The notes: generated from the letters alone by a model not told the origin. A DNA stretch of 64,000 bases from Euptelea pleiosperma (GCA_035048495.1 CM068541.1:4657929-4721928), one strand, 5' to 3'. Shown: positions 35,013 through 47,333, counted from the stretch's first letter. Numbers and translations are program-made.

Positions 35013-35689
35013 ACTACCAAAAATGCCGCTTCCGTAAATGAAACAGTTTCAGGCATACCTTGTTACATCTTTTTCCTTTTTCTAATTTTCAAACTAGCCG
35101 TTGAAAATTGTGATCTGATAGATTCTCTTCCTCGATAATCAAAAGACCCCTCTCACCCTAGTCAATCCCCCTATTAAGTTAAAAAATTGGAAACTGATAG
35201 TGTGAGCCTTAGGAGTTAATTTTCCTTGATCCTATATTGTTGGATGGTCCAGATTATTTTGTGGGAATCTCCAGGACTATTTATCCAACTGTTCAGACCT
35301 AGGGAGGACGACCACAATATTAGTGCTCCACTGAAGTAAAAAGTGAAAGCTAAAGGGGAACACAGAAGCCAAGCTGCCTCGAAAGTCTCGCCCAATTGTC
35401 TTGTTTGGGGAATCGTATTTTATGCGTAAATTATTGAAAAACAACGGCCACACACCAAACAAGGCAAAGTGAAATTTCACCGACATCAAGTCGGACAAAC
35501 GTAGCGACAATATAAAATTTTATCAACTTAGGGTATAAAATAATAATAAAATACGGTAGAAAGTTTTGCCCCTGATAAACTTGCGGGGGGACCATGTAAC
35601 AGAAACCGCGTTTGTTTGAAGAGAACTTGAATGTCGTGCGCCACTACTGAATGGTCTGGATCTATGATGTAGTTACCTACACGAGCGGC

Positions 35690-35898
35690 TTCCATGCGCC
35701 AGGGCCGTACGGAGCAAACAAAACGGACCTGCTCAGATTGTGACTCGTCAGTAAAAAGCTAAAATTACCGTCCACTTAAACACACAAACCCAACCCATGT
35801 TAGTCGGTTACGTTTGGGCACGGTTATTTTTAGCTTTTGTGCTGATGTGGCACAACTTAGTTTTGTTTGCTCCATACGGCCCCGGCGCATGAAAGCCT
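35690..35898. mobile_element. Foldback element
   Basis: GGCTTCCATGCGCCAGGGCC and CCGTACGGAGCAAACAAAAC on the left; GTTTTGTTTGCTCCATACGG and GGCGCATGAAAGCC on the right. Confidence 0.75.
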
Positions 35899-35960
35899 TT
35901 CCCGTTGCCTACTAAGCCTCATAAAGGGGTATAATGGACCCAATAGGAGAAAAGATTCCC

Positions 35961-36098
35961 TCCGGGGACCTTCAAACTTTGAAGGTTCCCCTCCCAAAAT
36001 GTCTGACAAGTACCTCAAGGCCTAAACTAGTCGATTAAAGGTGATTAACAAAGGGTACGTGTCAGACATTTTTGGAGGGGACCTTCAAGACAAGCAAA
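35961..36098. mobile_element. GACCTTCAAA miniature foldback, copy 1
   Basis: Ends GGGGACCTTCAAACTTTGAA and GGAGGGGACCTTCAA, with CAAAATGTCTGACA / GTCAGACATTTTTG inside. Confidence 0.7.
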
Positions 36099-36182
36099 TT
36101 TTTTCTCTGACTCTAGGATACCATCTGATTTATGCTTTCACGGATTGGGTAAATGGGATGCATACTTCAAACCATGACACCT

Positions 36183-36555
36183 GTAGTCAGGGACGCCACT
36201 GACTGCAGCCAATATGAGCCACTTGGCACATTCATAAGAGGAGACGAAACTTATGGAAGTTTTGCCAATCACTAGGTGGATTTACAAACCAAAAATAAAC
36301 TTGACCAATGATTTCTAAGCATCGGATTGAAGTTATTTCCATGGGTTGATATTAACCGTATGAATTTGAGCATTATTTGGGAGCAAAGATCCAAAGGTTT
36401 GAAATTTCTAATCAGTCTAATTTTTGGTTTGTAGGTCTACCTACTGATTCGCCAAACATCCATATGGTCAGTGTCCTCTTAAGAATGTGCCACATGGCTC
36501 ATATCGGCTGCAGGCAGCGGTGTTGCTGAATGAAGGTCTGATCAAAGGTTTACTC
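36183..36555. mobile_element. Family-1 foldback
   Basis: Arms with GACTGCAGCCAATATGAGCC / GGCTCATATCGGCTGCAG and inner ATGGGTTGATATTAACCG. G-box positions are mutated (CACTTGGC, CACATGGC). Confidence 0.7.
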
Positions 36556-37254
36556 CTGATAGTATGTAACCTTATTGCCATGTGAGAAGTTGACCTGAAA
36601 AATCTAGATCATCCATCGTATAGATGACATTACTATTTGGCCACGTGAACCGAATCATTGTTCCACCATCACGCCCCTATGCTACCGTGTTTACCACTTT
36701 TCTTCCATGAAAACTGCTCTTTAATCTATATAACAAAACATTGGTTGTCTCTTCACTTATACCCCTCTTATAGGTTTCAACAAAGAAGGGCCGAGATCTT
36801 ATCCCCAAATATACGGAGGATCTCAGCCACTCACGCACAATTTTGGCAAATGTTTTGTAAGGGAATGCCGAACAACTAGTTTGCGACATTTAGAGGAAAG
36901 TTGGGTATAAAACCGTATATTGGTGGCCATGATCTAAGAGAATTTATATGCACAAACATGACATTCAAAAAAATTACAAGACATCGATGGTTCGTGTAAT
37001 GGGATGTCTACACCTGAAACGAACATATTTTTGTCATAAGAACTTAGATTAAGACGATTTAGGCATCTTTGAAAAAAATTGAGAAGACTTCTGCACTTTT
37101 TGGCCTAGAAGTCCTCAGAGATTGCTATCCCTTCAAAAGTGCGATCAAAATTAACTTTATTGTTTATACAATCTTTGACCGTTAATATCTTTTGATCCAT
37201 AGAGATTCTGCGGATGTAGAGTTTTGATGATGTATTTATAACTTTTAATACAAG
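36556..37254. other. Unassigned spacer
   Basis: Short ORFs only; nothing recognised. Confidence 0.5.
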
Positions 37255-37443
37255 CAGTGGCGGAACCAGGATTTTGTTCGGACGGGGGGCAAGGTGGCAC
37301 GCGAAGTATGAAGTCAGTGTGATATCATAAAAAGAAATAAAAATGATGGGGTAAACCAAACTAAAAAGGTATTTCTGAAAAATAAATTTTTTTTAATGAA
37401 ATTACAAACTTAACGCCCTCCTTGCCAGCTGGCTCCGCCATCG
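37255..37443. mobile_element. hAT-type element, second copy
   Basis: CAGTGGCGGAACCAGGATTT at the left and GGCTCCGCCATCG at the right; flanks AATACAAG (37247-37254) and AATATAGG (37444-37451) match at 6 of 8. Confidence 0.7.
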
Positions 37444-37737
37444 AATATAGGTATTAGAGAAATTTTATTTTCTATTTTTATATATAGTATGAATTGTCTC
37501 GATAGAATTAAAAAAGAAAACGTTACTACTATTTAAGGAGTTGTTAAACTATATTAAACAAAAAGAGTATAATATACGTTTTTTTTTGTAATCAAGATCA
37601 TAATATACTTAAGAAGACTAATTTCATAAATTTAATTGTTCTTCGTTATTTTCTCTATTATTGTTTTAGCATCTAATTTGGACAAATTATAATGCTAGCA
37701 ATGTTACACATATATTAGAAAAGATTCGCTGGCTCCA

Positions 37738-37900
37738 ACGACCTTCAAACTTTGAAGGTTCCCTTTCCAAAATGTCTACACATACGTCAAGACCTAAACC
37801 CAACCCACGTTAAACCCTTGGTTAGTTGTTTAAGGATGGTTAACAATGGGTACATGTCAGACATTTTGGGAGGGGACCTTAAAAGATTGAAGGTCCCTCG
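37738..37900. mobile_element. GACCTTCAAA miniature foldback, copy 2
   Basis: GACCTTCAAACTTTGAAGGT and GGGAGGGGACCTTAAAAG, with the conserved internal TTAGTTGTTTAAGGATGGTT. Confidence 0.7.
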
Positions 37901-37973
37901 GATTAGCGAATTACCCTCACCAGACAAGACAATAAATACAGAGTTGGAACTGATAGAAGATTCAATGGTCCCA

Positions 37974-38112
37974 GAGACCTTCAAACTTTGACGGTTCCCC
38001 TTCCAAAATGTCTCACACTGCATCAAGGCCTAAACCCAACACATGTTAACTCTTGGTTAGTTGGTTAAGGGTGGTTAACAAAGGGTACGTGTCATACATT
38101 TTGGGAGGGTAG
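37974..38112. mobile_element. GACCTTCAAA miniature foldback, copy 3
   Basis: GACCTTCAAACTTTGACGGT; the right end is truncated after CATTTTGGGAGGG. Confidence 0.65.
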
Positions 38113-38363
38113 GGGATCGGCGAATTGGGGCCCACGCCTCTTTGTTCACCACGTACTCGCTACGTGGCAAGCAAGAGTTGGGTAACTTACCTAACATGCT
38201 GGAGTAGAGGATATGGATTCTAAAATATATATGTTTTCTTTTCTAATTTGGAGTTGCATTGTTCTACACTTCTAAGGCATTGCTTGCTTAGAAGTCATGT
38301 GTTTGTTAAACCATCTCTACCTATCTCGTTGGTGCTCATTACCATCACAAGAACCGGAATTAC

Positions 38364-38520
38364 TAAATTATGGTAATTGTCCAAGAATAATCCAAACCAT
38401 CCTTTTGATAGATGACTTTCTTGTTCGATCACGTGGATGGTATTTTTTATACTTTTCGTATAAAAATTGCAGCCATTGAATACAACATTTTTATATAAGG
38501 AAAAGTAAGAAGCGTGTGAC
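38364..38520. repeat. Direct repeat, left copy (pairs with 38909-39135)
   Basis: CTAAATTATGGTAATTGTCC, ATAATCCAAACCATCC and TATAAAAATTGC recur in the same order at about 38909-39135, with an insertion in the second copy. Confidence 0.65.
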
Positions 38521-38660
38521 ACATTAAAAGTGTACCGCACGGTACATCAATGTGCATTGTAACGCTTGATTTGATGTACATTGCGCTTGCATTGGTGCAA
38601 GTAAACACATATTTTTTGTCTGACATTAGCTTTTATGTGCGGATGTTCAAGAAATCAGAC

Positions 38661-38899
38661 TGTAACGCCTCGGGCCCGCACTAGTCGAATATTATCTGCG
38701 TTGGAATCATCCCCCTCACGGTTTTGTTCTTGGTACGTGTCATATGGTATGCCCGAAAGGCCTTCAACTAGTTTAAGTTCGGCTTGCCCTTATAGCCCAA
38801 GTTCCGGACGCTTCCTTATCCAATGTAGGACTAAACTCATATACCTACCTGCCATTCCACCCAATAACCCTAGCGTAGCGCACCGGCTAGACTATGACA
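38661..38899. mobile_element. Solo LTR (239 bp) with 5-bp target duplication
   Basis: Starts TGTAACGCCTCGGGCCCGCA, ends CTATGACA (TG...CA), flanked by CAGAC at 38656-38660 and 38900-38904. No internal retroelement sequence adjoins it. Confidence 0.75.
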
Positions 38900-38908
38900 C
38901 AGACATTG

Positions 38909-39135
38909 CCTAAATTATATTAATTGTCCAAAAATAATCCAAACCATCCATTTGATAGATGACTTTTGGGGTTTGTTCATGTGGATGGTAATGGGTTTAT
39001 TTTTATTTTTATTTATGTAAGCATGTGGATGGTATTGGTGCCCATGTCATGCGTTAGAATACATGTCTTATACTTTTCCTATAAAAATTGCCGCCGATGA
39101 GTTACTACATTTTTAAACAAGGAAAGCAAAAAAGA
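38909..39135. repeat. Direct repeat, right copy
   Basis: Same-order copy of 38364-38520; it begins five bases after the right target duplication of the solo LTR. Confidence 0.65.
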
Positions 39136-39397
39136 AGCATGATTTTTTTTCCATGTGATGTTTTGTTAAGGAACAAAATTTAGAATGCCAAGCGTGCGGA
39201 ACCACTAAGGTGCCACCATTCATACATGTCAGAGTGAACCCACTTGATTTGAATCCGCGTAATTTGACAAGAGTTCTCACTCGCCATGTACAGATGGCAA
39301 CACCATACTGGTTCCACAAATCCACACTAAAAAATGCTTCACATACTAAATTTTATGCAGTCCATTTTGAGCCAACCAACAGTTGCTGCTGTAAGAA

Positions 39398-39506
39398 CAT
39401 ATGGCAAATAACTGCCGTTATTTTCTGAGCGTTAAAGCGGTACATAACGTAACGGGGGAGGTCCGAATCCGTGATAACGGCCGTTTTTAAAACCATGACT
39501 GAAAGT
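39398..39506. mobile_element. CGGCCGTT-family arm
   Basis: GTAACGGGGGAGGTCCGAAT and AACGGCCGTTTTTAAAACCA. Confidence 0.5.
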
Positions 39507-39837
39507 ACGAGGGAAGAAGAAAGACCCGTCAGAGAAACTCTATTATTAATTTATTACTACCAAAAAAAGCACAGCTGTCGCTCCAACGTTCAGAATTAAG
39601 TAAAAAAACTTTAATAATTTCATTTCACCTCACCTCATCTATCTTTTATCCCTTATTATTATCCCTTTCATTAAAATCCGGATCGTCTAATTTAGTGCAA
39701 GGACACGTGTACGATATAGAGGGCGAGACGTACAGCAAGCGTGATTTACTTGGTTCCACTGTATAGTTTTCTATTAGGCACCAAGAAAACGGTCGAGTTT
39801 GTGGGTCCGTTGCTGGCGCGTGCAGTAGAGGAGGGGG

Positions 39838-40185
39838 AGAAAACTTCGATGTGCTGAAGTTCTCCCCTTCCAAAATACCACGTGGCACATTCTTTCTGGC
39901 TAACTGACTATATGTTTTTGGCCTAGCCCTAGATGAACTAATACACTATAATCAAATTGATTGGCGATTTTAATAGTTTGATTCAAGGAAATTGAATCTA
40001 ACGGCTATAAATCATCTCACTAGAAATGTTATAATCGTACTTCTAGAAATCATCAATGAGGCTTATTGTCTGTGTAGAAGTACACGAAGAGTTGGATCAA
40101 GCATTAATGGGGCCAGTGGCTAACATTTGATGTTTTGGGAGGGGGTACTTCAAACTTTGAAGTATTCACTTCACAGCGAATTCTT
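39838..40185. mobile_element. Family-1b foldback with CTTCAAACTTTGAAG-type ends
   Basis: Left end GCTGAAGTTCTCCCCTTCCA before ACCACGTGGCACATTC; right end GGGAGGGGGTACTTCAAAC. Lies just upstream of another copy in the glucanase promoter region. Confidence 0.6.
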
Positions 40186-40213
40186 CCTCATTGGGACCTG
40201 GTTCCGTTCAGCC

Positions 40214-40556
40214 GAGCAAATCCTCGCTGACCGCCCAGAATATGAGCCACGTGGCACAGTTTTATAGGACAGTGACCGTATGGTCAATCCCTACACAAAC
40301 TAAAAATCAGTCAGGTTAGTGATTTCAAGCCTTTGGATTCTTGTACTCAAATAATGGTGCTCAATTTCTCACGGTTAAAATCGACCCATGAAAATGACTC
40401 CAATCCAACGCCTAGAAATCACTAATGATGTTGATTTTTGATTTGTAGGTCCACTTAGGGATTGGCCAAACATCCATACGGTCAGCGTACTCTAATAATG
40501 TGGGACTTGGCTCATATTGTGGGCGGTCATCGTGGGCGGTCAGCGAAGTTTTAGTC
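40214..40556. mobile_element. Family-1 foldback in the glucanase promoter
   Basis: Flanks CGTTCAGCC (40205-40213) and CGTTTAGTC (40557-40565) match at 7 of 9. Exact G-box near 40246; the right-arm G-box is lost. It ends 147 bp before the TATA box. Confidence 0.82.
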
Positions 40557-40702
40557 CGTTTAGTCTCTGTTCTTGTCAGTTGAAACGTGGGCCCACTACA
40601 CCTCGATTTACTCAACGTCTCCTCTCTAGATCCATCAATAGACCTTCCACACCCCCTCTGCCCCCACTATCTCAACACTCTCTCTCTCTTTCTCTAAAAG
40701 TT

Positions 40703-40709
40703 TATAAAA
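40703..40709 (+). promoter_or_regulatory. TATA box of the glucanase gene
   Basis: TATAAAA 79 bp before the ATG, followed by a CT-rich leader. A foldback element ends 147 bp upstream. Confidence 0.65.
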
Positions 40710-40787
40710 GCAAGAAAACAGAGGAAAGACTCTGCTTTTCTTCTTCTTCTTCTCTCCCTCATGCTCTGTTTCTCTCGCAATCAGAGC

Positions 40788-42747
40788 ATGGAGCGGTTCA
40801 CCACCGTTTTTAACTTACTCTTAGTCCTTTCAATCTTCACATTTGCAGATGCAGGTTCAATCGGAGTGAACTACGGCCGAATAGCGAACAACCTCCCTTC
40901 AGCAGTGAAGGTAGTCCAGCTCCTCAAATCTCACGGTCTTGACCGAACCAAGCTCTACGACACTGACCCGTCCGTCCTCAAAGCCCTCTCCGGGTCGGGC
41001 ATCAAGGTCGTTGTCGCTTTACCCAACGAGCTCCTTTCCTCAGTCGCCAAGCGACAATCCTTCGCCAACACATGGGTCCAGAAAAACATCGCCAGTTACT
41101 ACCCATCAACCCAAATCAACGCCATTGCAGTCGGGAATGAAGTCTTCGTCGACCCAAACAACACGACCATGTTCCTCGTCCCCGCCATGAAAAACGTGCA
41201 CGCTGCCCTCGTTAAGCACAAACTCGACTCGACCATTAAGGTCTCTTCCCCCATAGCTCTCAGTGCTCTCCAGTCCTCCTACCCATCTTCAGCCGGGTCA
41301 TTTAAGACCGAGTTAGTCGAACCGGTCATTAAACCCATGTTGGATTTCCTCCGTCAGACCGGTTCATACCTCATGGTGAACGCTTACCCTTTCTTCGCCT
41401 ATGTAGCCAACGCAGACGTCATCTCCCTTGACTACGCTCTGTTCCGTGAAAACCCAGGTGTCGTGGACTCCGGTAATGGTCTACGTTACTTCAGCCTCTT
41501 CGACGCTCAAATCGACGCGGTGTACGCAGCCATGACTGCTTTGAAATACGACGACTTGAAGATGGTTGTGACAGAGACGGGTTGGCCATCGAAGGGAGAC
41601 GAGAAGGAGATAGGCGCGGGCGAGGACAATGCAGCTGCGTATAACGGAAACATGGTGCGCAGAGTACTCACCGGTGGTGGGACCCCTTTGAGGCCTAAGG
41701 CCGACCTGGAAGTCTACTTGTTCGCCTTGTTTAACGAGAACAAGAAGCCCGGCCCTACCTCTGAGAGGAACTACGGGCTCTTCTACCCTAACGAAGAGAA
41801 GGTTTATGACATACCCTTTACGACGGAGGGGCTGAAGAAGTGGACCGGTGGTAAGAGTCAGTCAGCGCCGGTCAGTGGTGGCGGAACCGTGTCGACGAGT
41901 TCATCGGGGCAGACCTGGTGTGTGGCTAACGGGAAGTCTGGAGAGAAGAAGTTGCAGGCTGCGCTTGATTATGCTTGTGGTGAAGGAGGAGCTGATTGCC
42001 GTTCAATCCAGCCTGGTGCCACGTGTTACGATCCTAATACGCTTGAGGCGCATGCATCGTACGCGTTTAATAGCTATTTTCAGAAGAAGAGGCGTGCGAT
42101 TGGGACCTGTGATTTCGGTGGGGCAGCTTATGCCGTCACTCAGCCTCCCAGTGCGTATTTTATCTTCCCTTCTTGCATTTTTCTTTCTTATTCCTTGCCA
42201 AAATGCCCAAGTTAAAACTTTTCTAGTATATAGGCTAACAAGCGCAGGGTAAAGCTCTGCTCTGAGTCAGCTAACTTATATCAGTTAGATTATTCCTCAT
42301 TTGGAACGCTAAAAGCTTGCAGCAATAGCACCGGGGACTCAACCGGAGCCAAATGATGTGGGTTTTGCCGGAGGCTACAGCGCATGTTAGAAATTTGACC
42401 ATATTCATTTGCTAACATGCGCCGGTGCGCCCGTGACAGGTCTAGCAGAATTTTGTGGACTTATTTTAACTTGTTATCATAGCACAAGTATCAATAAAGT
42501 TGATGCAATTTGTACTGTGATACTGATGGACCCCACCACTTATGAGACCTACCATCACAACCCTATAATCCAGCCTTGATTAGAGGAACCTAAACATTGA
42601 TCTGATCAATGGAAAATTTCAATTTTTTTGGTTCATTTAGATCATCTGGTGGGGGGGTCCCCTTTATAGGGGTCTTGATGCTTTTCTAAAAAACAGACTG
42701 TTTGTCTTGCAGAGTATGGGAAATGCGAGTTCCCTACTGGATACTGA
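40788..42747 (+). CDS. Secreted glucan endo-1,3-beta-glucosidase (GH17) with C-terminal X8/CBM43 domain
   Basis: Hydrolyses 1,3-beta-glucan (callose) in the wall or at plasmodesmata. Exons 40788-42150 and 42713-42747 join in phase (intron donor GTGCGT, acceptor CTTGCAG) to 465 residues. A signal peptide of about 22 residues ends FTFADA before GSIGVNYGRIANNLP. The GH17 catalytic acids are visible: Glu118 in AIAVGNEVF (acid/base) and Glu263 in VVTETGWPSKGD (nucleophile). After a Ser/Gly linker near 357-374, the X8 domain has six cysteines at about 378, 397, 404, 413, 441 and 459; the last is encoded by exon 2, so the intron is needed for a complete domain. The protein ends CEFPTGY with no hydrophobic GPI tail, so it should be soluble. 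An upstream in-frame ATG at 40761 would put a polar extension before the signal peptide and is less likely. TATA box at 40703-40709. Confidence 0.95.
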
Positions 42748-43792
42748 GGAGAAAAGACTTGGGGCGTTTGATGGTGGAGATTAGAGAGAGTAAGATCGAC
42801 GGTTAGCTGCTTTTCTTGTAGCTTAGTTTTTGGGTTTTTTTTTGGTGGGTTTAATATATTGTATTTATTCTAAGAGTAGTTGAGATTGTTGTTAGAGACA
42901 TTTATTGACTTTTGTGTGTAATTAAGTCCAAATATATTTCTACTTCATTTCATTATCACTTTTCGTGTTCTATGTGTGGAAACACCAAGACTTCAATCTG
43001 AGCCACACGATGGAGATCTCTCCCTCTCACTTGGGGTTTGTCTCTTCTTGGATTCCATTAAAGTCTTCTCATTGGTTTGTTGGGTTTTAGAGGAAAAAAG
43101 GTTTCTCTAAACCTTGCACCTAAAGGCAAGTAAGAAAAGAAATAGATGAAAAAGTGTGTATATGGACCACATGATCAATACAGCTAATGTGCAATCTAAA
43201 TGATGGTGAAATTGATGGGACCTACTTAAATGTTTTGAGCAAGTGATTAAAGTGGTCATAAAGTTCTAATCTGGATCCCTAATTGAATATCCAATCCGCA
43301 AATTGGATCCCAATTAACACCAGTGATGATCAAAGTGGGAAAATTTTTATAAGTTTTTTTAAGTGATCCATGTGCACATAGGCCCCACTCGTTCAAAACC
43401 CACTCACCAACTCACACAGGTCATCTCATTAATTTGCTTACCTTTGTATCTGATGGTTGAGATTGTCAAATAAATTATTACCCTTCTGCTATTCCTTAGT
43501 GAAATCTTAACCATTGATCTAGAGAATGTTTAGAAGATTAGCATGATATTTGTGAGATTTCCACAAATTAAGTCACTCCCACCCTTGTTTCAGTTACTGG
43601 GGTCCTCCCAAATGCTAATTTCCTCCCCATTCCCTCACATTCCACGTGATCGAACGGTCTGCAACGCACAATCTTTTTTTTTTGGGTGTAAGACATCACA
43701 CGATCATATCTCATAGATACAAAGCTTTCAAACATTTACCCTTTTGGTGGGGAAGTTGGGATCCAAACAGTTGTGGGACCGCAGTCAGCGAA
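42748..43792. other. 3' flank of the glucanase gene and spacer
   Basis: Contains an AT-rich stretch with likely polyadenylation region near 42850-42960 and no other feature. Confidence 0.5.
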
Positions 43793-44106
43793 GCCCATGA
43801 CAGCCCACAATATGAGCCACGTGACACATTCTTAGAGGACACTGTCTGTATGGATGGTTGCCCAATCCTTAGGTCGACATACACTGTCTGTTGGATTGAA
43901 GTCATTTTCATGGGTTGATTTTAACAGTGAGAATTTTGAGCAATATTGACCATTATTTGGGGTACTAAGATCCAAATGTCCGCAATTGCTAATAAGGCTG
44001 ATTTTTGGTTTAGAGGTCCACATAGGGATTGGCCAAACATCCATATGGTCAGCATTGTCTAAGAGTGTGCCACGTGGCTCACATTGTGGGCTGTCATAGA
44101 GGGCGT
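43793..44106. mobile_element. Family-1 foldback
   Basis: Arms AGCCCACAATATGAGCCACG and TGCCACGTGGCTCACATTGT, with CGGTCAGC-type subterminal sequence. Confidence 0.75.
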
Positions 44107-44663
44107 TTCTTTTAGCTTCCAGTATGAATGGCTTATTAAACAAATATCCCCTGTTTTTTTTTGTATGGTGTTAGTTTAAAACCATACTCCCAAATATAGA
44201 CAAAAGAGAAACAAAAAAAAAAAAAATGGTAGAAAATTTTGTAGGGGTGATGGATAATGGATGGGTACAAAGAAGGCCCACCTGATATGTCGGATACAGT
44301 CTAATAGTCTGCAAAGGTTCTCCTTGCCTGCCTCTTTCTACAGTACACCATATTATATTGTGTCAGGTCACATGGTGTATAGTGGGTGCCACTTGTATAT
44401 TTTTCTTGTCCACTTCCCAATCTCGTTTTGAAGCTTTCCGTAAAGTGGGTACCACATTTTTTTTTACTCATCTCCAACCTCTGCATTGATTCTGACCGTT
44501 CGATTGGTTTCAAGATAAATACCAATGTGGTATTGTGACGTGTCCACTAACTTCCATACAGTTAAACCACATTTTTCAGCTTTCCCGGAGAGACCCAAAC
44601 AGGCCCTTATAATTTTCCTCAGATGGGTATAAACTGTAAACATGATGGCTGAGAGCTTTAGAA

Positions 44664-44953
44664 CAAGGTTTAAAAGGAGCCGTTATCACGGTATAACGGA
44701 CAGTGCATTTTTTTCCCGTTATAACAAATTGTAACGAACAGGAGCAAAAATGGAAAAAAAAAGGGGTAAAATGAAAAAAAAGGCGCTAAAATTTAAATTT
44801 TGAAAAAAAAAACTTATAACAGAAATAAGTCATTTTTTTTATAAAATAATGGTCATTATTTTCTGAGTAAACGGTTCATAATGTAACGGGAGTATGTCCG
44901 AATCCATTATAACGGCCGTTATTTTCATTATAACAGCCGTTTTTAAACCATGG
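44664..44953. mobile_element. CGGCCGTT-family element, both ends
   Basis: Left ACAAGGTTTAAAAGGAGCCG, right AACAGCCGTTTTTAAACCAT. Confidence 0.65.
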
Positions 44954-45131
44954 TTTTGAATTTGGATATTATTTGCATCAGATTGGGACTTGGGCTTGGA
45001 TCTATTCAGATTTAGCGGTTCCCAGGCCCAGGCTCGATCCATTTACACCACCTTATATAATGTTAGAAGGCTGTTGTGAGCATGCATGCTCATGTTATAG
45101 CACCAAGAAACACAACAGTAAATTGTGCATA

Positions 45132-45425
45132 TCATGGTTAAAAAATTTTAACAGCCGCTATAACGATAACGCTCCCAACTCCATCACATTGTTTAGAAAA
45201 TAACGCCCAAACCCAAAAAAAATGGGCTCGGCGCCGGCACCGTCGCCATTTTTATAATCGATATAAATACCAGCTGTTATTTTGTCTGTTAGCTAATTTT
45301 TTTCCGTTATCAAGATTATTTTGAAAAAAATAAAATATTGACCTTCTCTTTATTTCGATGTGACTGATGTGACCCTTTTAAGTGTCCGTTATAGTCACAT
45401 AACGGACCATTTAAAACGTTGGGGG
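45132..45425. mobile_element. CGGCCGTT-family element, degraded
   Basis: TTTTAACAGCCGCTATAACG on the left and GTCACATAACGGACCATT on the right. Confidence 0.5.
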
Positions 45426-45542
45426 TATGTCACATAAAACAATCACCCTTTTGGAATTTGAAATGCTCTCTGACCAGTATGTCACAATTGTATACTCAAA
45501 AATCTAAGTTGGGGAGATGTAATGGCTTACTCATTACCCAAC

Positions 45543-45898
45543 GTGTAGAACTTTGCTGATGGACGGACCACAGTGTGAGCCACATGGCACATTTCTAGAT
45601 ATCGCTTACCGAATGGATGTTCGGCCCAACCCTTAAGTGGACCTACAGACCAAAAAATTAGCTAGATTGGTGATTTCTAAGATTTTGTAGTCATTTTCAT
45701 GGGGTGATTTTTAACTGTGGAATTTGAGCATTATTTGGAGTACAGAGATCAAAAGGTTTAAAATCGCTACTCAGACGGATTTTTGGTATGTAGGTCCACA
45801 TAGGGATCGGCCCAATACCAATAGGATCAGTGGTCTGTAAGAGTGTGCCACATGGCTCATACTGATGATTACGGACGTCCGTCAGCAAAGTTCTATTC
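45543..45898. mobile_element. Family-1 foldback
   Basis: Ends GTGTAGAAC / GTTCTATTC with flanks ATTACCCAA (45533-45541) and ATTACCTAA (45899-45907), 8 of 9 identical. G-boxes decayed to CACATGGC. Confidence 0.78.
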
Positions 45899-45934
45899 AT
45901 TACCTAATGTGGATCCAACATATATACGCGTTCA

Positions 45935-47333
45935 ATATGAGATGTGTCAAATATCCTTGATGTGTGTTATAAGTTGAGAAATTCCAATGGGTCAGGCTCA
46001 GTGGACACATTTTCACACAATTTTGGTGTACCCACATTGATGATAAATCAATGGCTGATTTTTAGTGAGGATGATCTCCTCACCATATAGATCACCCCTA
46101 CAAAAAATCAATCCATTCTGAAAGTTCTAACACCATCAAATGTGGGTGTCAAGTTAACGGTAAAAAAATAGGCGGTCCATAATTCTTCAACTTGTAAACC
46201 ATGCTATGAATATCAGAATGATTTGAATTTTTGTGAGAGTGATCTCCTCACCTCACCAAAAATCATCCCATTCCAAAACTTCTAATTTATTTATTGGCCC
46301 TCGACGATTTCCATTACCAATTACCAACCACCCAAGCATCTCTAACCGATAGCTTCAAAAAACTCTTTCAAAAAAAAGCATCTTTCTTCAAATTCGAAGG
46401 GGTAAGTGCCCTCTAAACTGTGTTGAACCCCAATTTGCCCCCCTTAGAAAAAGAAAATCTTCAAATTTGATGGGTTAATTTAAAATTTCACCTTTATCAA
46501 AAGGACATAAAAAGAATCTAAAACAAGTTATGAATTGTTTTGAAATTTCAATATTTTCAACCAGGTGCTTCGACACAATGGTTGTGAATGGGGAGATGTT
46601 GATTTGTGGGATTTTAAAGGCAAGTGTGGGAAGAGAAGAAAGGCAAGCCGCGGCTATTCTTCTTGAAGAGTTTGTATTCTTGCAGATTTGTAATCTTCAA
46701 CTTCAATCATGGAATTTGAGTTACTTGTATCCTTGCAAATCTTCATAAAAATAAAAAATAAAAATAGATGAATATCTGCTAGCTAGTTTGCCTAAGTTCG
46801 CCTCTGGATATCGTCACATAACATGAATAATATTTGTAATCTTCAACCACATTTCTTTTTAATTTTCGGCATAATAATATTTTATAATCCTTATTGTGTA
46901 TTTTTAAGATGGGTAAGGCTCAATGGACACATATTTTCACACACAATTTCACACAAAAAAATCGTTGGGGGCCAATATATGAATTAGAAGTTTTGGAATA
47001 GGATGATTTTTGGTAAGGATGGTCTCTACGGTGAGGAAATCACCCTCACAAAAATTCAAATCATTCTGATATTCATAGCATGGTTTACAAGTTGAAGAAT
47101 TATGGACAGTCTATTTTTTATCGTTAACTTGAAACCCACATTTGATGGTGTTAGAAATTTCAGAATGGGCTCAATTTTTGTAGGGGTGATGGTGAGGAGA
47201 TCATCATCACCAAAAATCAGCCATTGATTTATCTTCCATGTGGATACACAAATAATTGTGTGAAAATATGTGGCTGCTGAGCCTGACCCATTTAATATAT
47301 GTTATTAAACATCTTTGGATGTATAATTACACA
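45935..47333. mobile_element. Large foldback element with about 340-bp inverted arms
   Basis: Left arm about 45935-46315, right arm about 46940-47333, including GGGTCAGGCTCAGTGGACAC / GGCTGCTGAGCCTGACCC, ACACCATCAAATGTGGGTGT and its complement, and AACTTGTAAACCATGCTATG and its complement. The unique centre (46316-46939) has a 72-codon ORF at 46530-46748 with no recognised domain. Confidence 0.8.
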
